Below, one piece after another: positions 5,153 through 9,667 of a stretch of 9,667 nt of DNA. The notes beneath the pieces were generated by a model. That model did not search any database, was not told where the DNA came from, and worked only from the letters and a program-made list of their open reading frames with translations. A program made the translations under genes and the position numbers. The stretch's first letter is position 1. Each line of letters begins with the position of its first letter. The stretch covers positions 1 to 9,667 of the forward strand of contig JAGVOV010000105.1 in NCBI GenBank assembly GCA_020052545.1, written 5' to 3'. Source of the stretch: an archaeon (lineage in GTDB: Archaea > Nanobdellota > Nanobdellia > Woesearchaeales > JAGVOV01).

Positions 5153-6260
5153 AGGTATCATACTGCATAACACAAGAGATTTCATAAGGGACATGACTAA
5201 AGGCCTCAGGACGTGGGGCAGGCAGAAGAGCATCTGGCCGCTAGTTTTCGGCATAAAATGCTGCGCGATAGAGATGATGTCGTTCGGCGCATCAAGGTTT
5301 GATTCTGACAGGATGGGCGTGTTCTTTAGGGCAAGCCCGAGGCAGGCAGACCTATTGATAATAGCCGGACCTGCAACAATAAAGCTGAAAGATGTCATAT
5401 TGAGGCTTTATGAGCAGATGCCGGAGCCAAGATATGTCATAGCTTTCGGCGAGTGCAGCATCTGCGGCGGCCCATTCTTCGACAGCTATACTATAATAAA
5501 CGGCGTCGATCAATTGATTCCGGTGGATATCTACGTGCCAGGCTGCCCTCCAAGGCCCGAAGCATTGATTGTGGCGATACAGAAGCTGCAGGAGAAGATA
5601 AAAGAGAAAGAGGGTAAGGAAGTGAAGTTTGAGAGAAAGTCTAGAGAATTGGTTATGAAAGAAGTGTTCGACTCAAGGAAAGTGAAGCTTTGGGAAGACA
5701 CAAATGTCCCAGAGAAAGGCTCTTCACCACAGCCCATCACTGTCACGCTGACTAAGCCGATTGAGCAAGTTGAAGCGATAGAAGCGAACAAGAAAGGGAT
5801 GCAGGCCACTATGGCAGAACAGCCAATTCAGGCAAAGCAAGAAGCGAAGAGCGAAGCAGGCAAGCTCATAAAAAAATATATGGTCGAGGATAATGGAAAT
5901 ATATTCTACGTCAAGCCGAAGAGCATCATAGATGTGTGCAAAGCTTTGAAGGATGCTGGCTATGAGCATCTTTCCTGCATCACAGCAATTGACTGGCGCA
6001 ATATGTGGGAGATTGTGTATCACATAACATCCTATTCAAAGAAAGAGACAATCACGATAAAAGCGCAGCTTGAATATGAAAGCCCAGAGATAGATTCTAT
6101 CACAAGCATCTGGACTGGAGCGAACTGGCATGAAAGGGAGACTTTCGACCTGATGGGGATAAAGTTCAAAGGCCATCCGGACTTGAGAAGGATCTTGCTC
6201 CCTGAAGACTTCAAGCAGCATCCATTGAAGAAGGAGGTGCCCTATGGAAACATATCTTAA
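5142..6260 (+). CDS. nuoBC: Fused complex I subunits B and C (NuoB-NuoC)
   Basis: One 372-residue chain joining two core hydrophilic subunits. Residues 1 to ~158 are NuoB (PSST), which holds the terminal cluster N2 next to the quinone: tandem Cys40-Cys41 ([11 protein letters not shown]), Cys105 (FGECSICGG) and Cys135 (YVPGCPP), with PRQAD and MPEPRYVI also conserved; Cys108 is extra. Residues ~240-372 are NuoC (30-kDa subunit) with [17 protein letters not shown] and [16 protein letters not shown] near the end. The ~80 residues between (about 160-240) form a Lys/Glu/Gln/Pro-rich linker of low complexity. The two are usually separate proteins in archaea; fusions elsewhere are more often C-D. 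There is no stop or frame break in the linker. Internal ATGs at 5799 and 5811 could in principle give separate NuoC, the first preceded only by AGAAAGGG. GAGG at 5132-5135 precedes the start. It overlaps nuoD by 17 bases. Confidence 0.93.
   Translation: MPHEGIILHNTRDFIRDMTKGLRTWGRQKSIWPLVFGIKCCAIEMMSFGASRFDSDRMGVFFRASPRQADLLIIAGPATIKLKDVILRLYEQMPEPRYVIAFGECSICGGPFFDSYTIINGVDQLIPVDIYVPGCPPRPEALIVAIQKLQEKIKEKEGKEVKFERKSRELVMKEVFDSRKVKLWEDTNVPEKGSSPQPITVTLTKPIEQVEAIEANKKGMQATMAEQPIQAKQEAKSEAGKLIKKYMVEDNGNIFYVKPKSIIDVCKALKDAGYEHLSCITAIDWRNMWEIVYHITSYSKKETITIKAQLEYESPEIDSITSIWTGANWHERETFDLMGIKFKGHPDLRRILLPEDFKQHPLKKEVPYGNIS
6232..6239 (+). promoter_or_regulatory. Shine-Dalgarno AGGAGGTG for nuoD
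   Basis: A perfect anti-SD octamer inside the NuoC coding end, 4 nt before the nuoD ATG (6244). It is identical to the SD of the 79-residue protein gene and shows that nuoD is re-initiated rather than fused. Confidence 0.8.
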
Positions 6261-7353
6261 CATGGGGCCACAGCATCCGAGCATGCATGGTGTGCTGCAT
6301 CTAAAGCTCACAATAGACGGTGAGAATATCAAGAGAGTTGAGCCCGAGATAGGATTTATCCATAGAGGTATCGAAAAACTGTGCGAGAATAGGATGTACT
6401 TCAAGATAACCCCAATATTGAACAAGGTTGATTATATCGCAGCAGCATCATGGGAATGCCTATATGTCAGCACGGTGGAAAAGCTTTTGAACATCGAGAT
6501 ACCAGAGCGCGCAAAATATATCCGCGTTTTCATGCTTGAGATGCAGCGCATAATGAGCCATCTTTTCTGGCTGGGCACTCTCAGCCAGGACCTTGGCCAG
6601 CCGACAAGTTTCGTCTGGGCCATGAGGGACAGGGAAAGGTTCCTGGACATATTTGAGGAGATAACCGGTGGGAGGATGACCTTCGGCTACATGATCTTTG
6701 GCGGCCTGAAATTTGATATTGAAGACGCAACATTTGAGAGGAGCGCTAAGTTGATAGATGATGTCGAGAAAAACCTAAAAGAGTTCATAGGGATGCTGAG
6801 CGGCAGCATCTTCATGGGCAGGATGAAGGGCATAGGCAAGATAACAAAGAAGCAAGCGTTAGACTATGGCCTGACTGGCCCTAACCTGCGCGCCTCAGGT
6901 GTGCAATATGACATAAGGAAACAAGAGCCGTATCTTATCTATGACAGGCTTGACTTTGATATCCCGGTGAGAGAAGAAGGCGACTGCTATGCAAGGTATG
7001 AGATAAGGCTAGAGGAGATAAGGCAGAGCATCAAGATGGTGAGGCAGGTGATAAGAGACATGCCTAAGGGCCCCATCCAGGCAGCGAATTCAATCACGAT
7101 AAGGCCGCCATTGGCATTGAGCCTGAGGACGCCGGAACACGGGGAAGCTTTCTGCAGGCAGGAATGCCCAAGAGGGGAAGGCGCGATCTACCTATTGAGC
7201 GACGGCAGCAACTATCCATACAGAATGAGGCTCAGGGGCCCCAGCTTCATAAATCTCCAGCTGCTTCCCGAGATATGTAAAGATACATGCATAGCTGATG
7301 TTGTTGCCATCGTCGCCACTTTAGATCCTGTGTTTGGAGAGAGCGACAGATGA
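6244..7353 (+). CDS. nuoD: Complex I 49-kDa-type subunit D (Nuo/Fpo-like)
   Basis: Subunit D (49 kDa) forms the quinone pocket together with NuoB. At 369 residues it is slightly shorter than many homologues (~380-430). Seen: N-terminal [12 protein letters not shown] with the quinone-site His15; [10 protein letters not shown] (37-46); [22 protein letters not shown], where Tyr74 aligns with the quinone-binding Tyr (Thermus Tyr87); [17 protein letters not shown] (319-335); and the terminal [20 protein letters not shown]. The [NiFe] ligand pairs of the related hydrogenase large subunits (RxCGxC and DPCxxC) are absent, so this is a quinone-type (or methanophenazine-type) complex, not a membrane hydrogenase. 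A perfect SD precedes it. Its stop overlaps the nuoH start (ATGA). The active-site residues appear complete, suggesting real quinone chemistry. Confidence 0.96.
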   Translation: METYLNMGPQHPSMHGVLHLKLTIDGENIKRVEPEIGFIHRGIEKLCENRMYFKITPILNKVDYIAAASWECLYVSTVEKLLNIEIPERAKYIRVFMLEMQRIMSHLFWLGTLSQDLGQPTSFVWAMRDRERFLDIFEEITGGRMTFGYMIFGGLKFDIEDATFERSAKLIDDVEKNLKEFIGMLSGSIFMGRMKGIGKITKKQALDYGLTGPNLRASGVQYDIRKQEPYLIYDRLDFDIPVREEGDCYARYEIRLEEIRQSIKMVRQVIRDMPKGPIQAANSITIRPPLALSLRTPEHGEAFCRQECPRGEGAIYLLSDGSNYPYRMRLRGPSFINLQLLPEICKDTCIADVVAIVATLDPVFGESDR

Positions 7354-8372
7354 TAAATGACATGATGCGCGGCCTCATGAATCTTATTGTCTCAACAGCT
7401 TCAGCCATCGGCCTGTCAGAAGACATTGGCCAAATAATATTTTACATAATAATTGCATTGTTTGCTTTCCTTTTTGTCAGCCTGTATGCTGTCTTCGGCG
7501 GCTGGGGCGAGAGGAAAGTGATAGGGAGAAGCCATTCAAGGCTCGGCCCGAACATGACCGGACCTTTTGGCCTGCTGCAGACAGTTGCGGATGTCATAAA
7601 ATTCATGACGAAAAGCGTCATCTTTCCGAAAGGTTCAGACAAAAAGATTTTTGTCACGATCCCAGGAGCGATGATGCTTGTCAACTTCACAGCGCTCCTT
7701 TTCGTGCCGTTCGGCAGCTACACAATAATAAATTCAGACTACAGCCTGCTCATCATATTCGCGCTGCTTTCGCTGGGCCCGACATTGATGATGCTCGGAA
7801 GCTGGGCATCCAACAGCAAATATTCGACTTTGGGGGGCCTTAGGGGCGCGTCATTGGTGTTTGTGTATGAAGTGCTTCTGAGCCTTTCAATCGCCGGTGT
7901 CTTCCTCATAACAGGAAGCTTCAGCATAGCGAAAGCGGTTCAGATGCAGTCTGACTTAGGGCTATGGTTTATCGTCCTGCAGCCTCTGGGCTTTGTCCTT
8001 TTCCTGATGGCGATGATAGCCAGTTTTGAGCGCAACCCATTTGACATGACTGAAGCTGACTCAGAGCTTGTCTCAGGCTGGAGGACAGAATATGGCGGCA
8101 TATATTTCGCGATAACCCTCTTTGCTGAATACGCAAAGCTGTTCATCGGCTGCGCCGTCATTGCATCTGTCTACCTTGGCGGCTGGCTCGGCTTTCTGGG
8201 CGAGGCAGGATTTTTCCTGAAAATAATATTGATAACGATACTGATGTATTATGTCAGGGCAGCATCGATGAGATGGCGCTTGGATCATCTGCTTGCAAGA
8301 GTGTGGAACTTTTATGTGCCCCTAGCTTTACTTAACTTCCTTGTGACTTACATAGTGCTGATGGTGATCTAA
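7350..8372 (+). CDS. nuoH: Complex I membrane subunit H (Nuo/Fpo-like)
   Basis: Membrane subunit H (ND1 homologue, 340 residues, about eight helices) links the quinone cavity to the proton-pumping arm. Conserved parts: GGWGERKVIGRSHSRLGPN (50-68) and LLQTVADVIKFMTK (75-88) after helix 1; FVYEVLLSLS with Glu174 (mammalian ND1 Glu143); the quinone-loop motif ERNPFDMTEADSELVSG (227-243) with Asp232, Glu235, Asp237 and Glu239; and LFAEYAKLF with Glu260 (ND1 Glu227). Odd: the motif normally reads AETxRxPFD, but here it is ASFERNPFD, so the Glu five residues before the Pro (ND1 Glu192) is Ser225 and a Glu appears two positions later (Glu227). It starts by ATGA overlap with nuoD and abuts nuoI. Confidence 0.95.
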   Translation: MINDMMRGLMNLIVSTASAIGLSEDIGQIIFYIIIALFAFLFVSLYAVFGGWGERKVIGRSHSRLGPNMTGPFGLLQTVADVIKFMTKSVIFPKGSDKKIFVTIPGAMMLVNFTALLFVPFGSYTIINSDYSLLIIFALLSLGPTLMMLGSWASNSKYSTLGGLRGASLVFVYEVLLSLSIAGVFLITGSFSIAKAVQMQSDLGLWFIVLQPLGFVLFLMAMIASFERNPFDMTEADSELVSGWRTEYGGIYFAITLFAEYAKLFIGCAVIASVYLGGWLGFLGEAGFFLKIILITILMYYVRAASMRWRLDHLLARVWNFYVPLALLNFLVTYIVLMVI

Positions 8373-8786
8373 GTGCTGAAACAGACATTCTTGGTGATAA
8401 GGAACAGCCTGAGAAAATCACCAACGCTGCAATACCCTAAAGAGAAGATGACTATGCCAGAGAGATTCAGAGGAAGGCATATCTTCAATGACAGCCTTTG
8501 CATAGGGTGCAGCCTCTGCGCGCATGTCTGCCCAAATAACACGATAGTGATGATGGAGAGGCCTGAACAGACCGATCCAAAGAAGATAAGGCGGCCAATA
8601 ATAGATCTGAACCGCTGTATATTCTGCGGCTATTGCGCCGAAGTGTGCCCGACAAAATGCCTTGTCATGGGTCATGGCTATGAGACCGCAGCGAAAGATA
8701 AGAAGGAGCTTATCATGGACCACGACATCTTGACCGCAACGCCAAAAAGGCCGGACAACTACAAAGAGGTGCCAGGTTGGAACTGA
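8373..8786 (+). CDS. nuoI: Complex I 2x[4Fe-4S] subunit I (Nuo/Fpo-like)
   Basis: Subunit I (TYKY) carries clusters N6a and N6b, which pass electrons to N2 in NuoB. Two complete ferredoxin motifs are present: CIGCSLCAHVCP (Cys43, 46, 49, 53) and CIFCGYCAEVCP (Cys82, 85, 88, 92), plus an extra Cys96. The N-terminus has the NuoI-specific lead-in with YPKEK, then PERFRGRHIF (29-38), preceded by an amphipathic helix. The 137-residue length is compact. The start is GTG at 8373, directly after the nuoH stop; using it keeps the amphipathic N-terminus found in homologues, while the first ATG (internal, Met26) would cut into the conserved region. It overlaps nuoJ. With no NuoE/F/G visible here, NuoI may be the entry point for electrons from a ferredoxin. 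Confidence 0.95.
   Translation: MLKQTFLVIRNSLRKSPTLQYPKEKMTMPERFRGRHIFNDSLCIGCSLCAHVCPNNTIVMMERPEQTDPKKIRRPIIDLNRCIFCGYCAEVCPTKCLVMGHGYETAAKDKKELIMDHDILTATPKRPDNYKEVPGWN
8766..8771 (+). promoter_or_regulatory. Shine-Dalgarno GAGGTG deciding the nuoJ start
   Basis: GAGGTG lies 5 nt before TTG at 8777 but 14 nt before ATG at 8786. The spacing matches the SD-to-start distance of nuoD (4 nt) and of the 79-residue gene (5 nt), favouring the rare TTG start. Confidence 0.55.
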
Positions 8787-9250
8787 TGTTCTATCTTATC
8801 GTGCTTGTCGCGCTTTTCGCAGCCACTTTTGCGGTCCAGGCGAAGCAGATAATGCACGGCATCATATCATTGGCAATCTTCCTTCTTTCTGTTGCAGTGC
8901 TTTTCTACATGATGAACGCGCCTTATCTCGCTATCGGCCAGATACTGATATTTGTCGGCGGCTTCATCTCTCTCCTTGTCCTGACATTCAATTTCACTCA
9001 CAATCCGCATAGGGAAGATTTCTCCAAATCCAATTTGTTCAAACTAATTATCATAGGCATATTTGTCAGCCTTGTGCTCTTGCTCGCTCCTTTGGGATTT
9101 TCGTCGCAATTGTCAAGCTTCTCTTTGGCGGAATTGGCGAATGTTGTGTTTGTGAAATATGGCTTCCTTGTTAATGTAGCTTTCCTTGTCATCTTGGCTG
9201 CTGTTATTTCTGCCATGTACATGCTGCAGAAGGAGCCTGAAAATGATTGA
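8777..9250 (+). CDS. nuoJ: Complex I membrane subunit J (Nuo/Fpo-like)
   Basis: Membrane subunit J (ND6 homologue, 157 residues) with five hydrophobic helices at about 3-21, 27-45, 50-72, 89-106 and 130-149. Helix 3 is the pi-bulge helix that changes shape in complex I turnover; here it reads QILIFVGGFISLLVL, where the usual motif is Y-x-GAI-x-VLF, so the conserved Tyr is Phe59. The helix 5 region lacks the common PFE motif (residues 128-135 are YGFLVNVA). Start: TTG at 8777 is chosen because of the GAGGTG 5 nt upstream and because MELMFYL lines up with E. coli NuoJ MEFAFYI. ATG at 8786 (overlapping the nuoI stop by one base) would drop only three residues. It overlaps nuoK by 8 bases. Confidence 0.9.
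   Translation: MELMFYLIVLVALFAATFAVQAKQIMHGIISLAIFLLSVAVLFYMMNAPYLAIGQILIFVGGFISLLVLTFNFTHNPHREDFSKSNLFKLIIIGIFVSLVLLLAPLGFSSQLSSFSLAELANVVFVKYGFLVNVAFLVILAAVISAMYMLQKEPEND
9231..9235 (+). promoter_or_regulatory. Shine-Dalgarno AGGAG for nuoK
   Basis: AGGAG lies 7 nt before ATG at 9243 and selects it over the upstream in-frame ATG at 9186. That upstream start would add a 19-residue extension (with CTCCRR) lying inside nuoJ. Confidence 0.65.
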
Positions 9251-9536
9251 ATATATCTTTCTTGTCTCGTTGATGTTTTTCGCCATAGGGCTATATGGTC
9301 TCCTGACTAACAGAGACATCGTCCGCATATTCATCTCGCTCAGCATCATGCTAGCCAGCGTCGCATTGAACCTTGCGGCATTTTCCTCAATATATAACAG
9401 CGTCGATGGCCAGGCTTACGTCCTTTTCATCTGGGTGATAGAAGTTATCGAGATAATAATAGCGCTCTCAATGTTCCTTTATCTGAGCAAGAAAGGGATA
9501 ACGGACATAAATGAACTGAACAATTTCAAGGGATAA
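9243..9536 (+). CDS. nuoK: Complex I membrane subunit K (Nuo/Fpo-like)
   Basis: Membrane subunit K (ND4L/MrpC homologue, 97 residues, three helices at about 3-20, 26-46 and 58-80), the usual size. It aligns along its length with E. coli NuoK: N-terminal MIEYIF, loop TNRDIVRIF, helix 2 ISLSIMLASVALNL, helix 3 VIEVIEIIIALSMFLYL. The helix 3 proton-path Glu is kept (Glu70, equal to E. coli Glu72). The helix 2 Glu (E. coli Glu36, in IGLEIM) is replaced by Ser34 in ISLSIM. A second Glu, Glu67, lies one turn before Glu70. The start at 9243 is fixed by AGGAG and by family alignment. It is followed after 1 nt by the next subunit gene. Confidence 0.93.
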   Translation: MIEYIFLVSLMFFAIGLYGLLTNRDIVRIFISLSIMLASVALNLAAFSSIYNSVDGQAYVLFIWVIEVIEIIIALSMFLYLSKKGITDINELNNFKG

Positions 9537-9537
9537 C

Positions 9538-9667
9538 ATGATCGAAATGATTTACATGGCGCCATTGCTGTTTTTGATAGCTTTCGCTGTGATATTGCTG
9601 AACAGGAAGGAGAAGCACAGCAATTCTATCGCAACAATATTTTCATCGCTTTCATTCTTGGCAGCAG
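9538..9667 (+). CDS. nuoL: Start of an antiporter-like complex I subunit, probably NuoL (3' truncated)
   Basis: An open frame starts with ATG one base after the nuoK stop and runs off the right edge (43 complete codons). It encodes MIEMIYMAPLLFLIAFAVIL (first membrane helix), then a basic turn NRKEKHSNS, then the start of a second hydrophobic stretch (IATIFSSLSFLAA). This matches the N-terminal two helices of the large antiporter-like subunits L, M and N. Gene order (nuoL normally follows nuoK) makes L the best call, but the family-defining Lys/Glu residues lie beyond the edge. A weak AAGGG lies 5 nt upstream. Confidence 0.72.
   Translation, partial: MIEMIYMAPLLFLIAFAVILLNRKEKHSNSIATIFSSLSFLAA

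Noticed and set aside
5142..6260. nuoB-nuoC fusion as a sequencing artefact
   Set aside because: A single missing stop would not explain an uninterrupted in-frame linker of about 80 residues with coding-like composition; still listed as a check.
6244..7353. [NiFe]-hydrogenase large subunit (Ech/Mbh-type complex) as the identity of the D subunit
   Set aside because: The N- and C-terminal Cys pairs that bind Ni-Fe are absent, and the quinone-site His15 and Tyr74 are present.
9186..9242. 19-residue N-terminal extension of NuoK (MSSWLLL...CTCCRR)
   Set aside because: It lies wholly inside nuoJ, has no family match, and the AGGAG at 9231-9235 points to ATG 9243, which gives the standard NuoK N-terminus.
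1..9667. CRISPR arrays, tRNA/rRNA genes, insertion sequences
   Set aside because: No repeat-spacer pattern, tRNA-like fold, rRNA segment, transposase or terminal inverted repeats were seen; gaps between genes are all shorter than 150 bases.

Overview
The window looks archaeal. It holds the 3' end of a Kae1 (KEOPS tRNA-modification) gene, a membrane-anchored archaeal-type LonB protease, TATA-box promoters placed so that the start codon is the predicted transcription start, and a tightly packed 'headless' complex I (Nuo/Fpo-like) operon. Arg codons are mostly AGG/AGA. The small Lys/Arg-rich repeat protein is, from memory, of a kind seen in DPANN-type archaea (Woesearchaeota/Pacearchaeota and relatives). 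That lineage guess is inference only.

Layout. Positions 1-197: end of kae1 (+), whose last 17 bases overlap the convergent lonB gene (181-2055, -). Positions 2123-2362 (-): a 79-residue basic protein built from two copies of one ~28-residue unit. Positions 2363-2502: a divergent promoter region with a 17-bp direct repeat and a 7-bp inverted repeat around one TATA box. Positions 2503-3659 (+): a two-gene unit encoding a secreted, Thr-rich single-pass membrane protein and a cytosolic BtuF-like helical-backbone binding protein. From 3702 to the right edge: one continuous operon, mrp - ferredoxin - nuoA - nuoBC (fused) - nuoD - nuoH - nuoI - nuoJ - nuoK - nuoL (cut by the window edge). Every junction in it is an overlap, an abutment or a 1-nt gap.

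How the genes fit together. The operon encodes the quinone/N2 module (NuoB, C, D, I) and the membrane arm (NuoA, H, J, K, start of L) of complex I. No NADH-oxidising subunits (NuoE, F, G) are present in the visible part. A single-cluster ferredoxin with only three cluster cysteines sits directly before nuoA and is a reasonable candidate electron donor. An Mrp/Ind1-family P-loop ATPase, a family that includes the eukaryotic complex I Fe-S assembly factor Ind1/NUBPL, is the first gene, but it lacks the family's CPxC motif.

Most notable signals. (1) Several conserved residues of the complex I 'E-channel' appear replaced in four separate subunits (NuoA, NuoH, NuoJ, NuoK), while the N2-cluster cysteines and quinone-site residues are intact. 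(2) NuoB and NuoC are fused through a long charged linker. (3) A CPxC-less Mrp and a 3-Cys ferredoxin are built into the operon. (4) Three promoters place an 8-bp TATA element at exactly the same distance (26.5 bp, centre to the A of ATG) from the start codon, implying leaderless mRNAs; the fourth has a short leader with a perfect Shine-Dalgarno.
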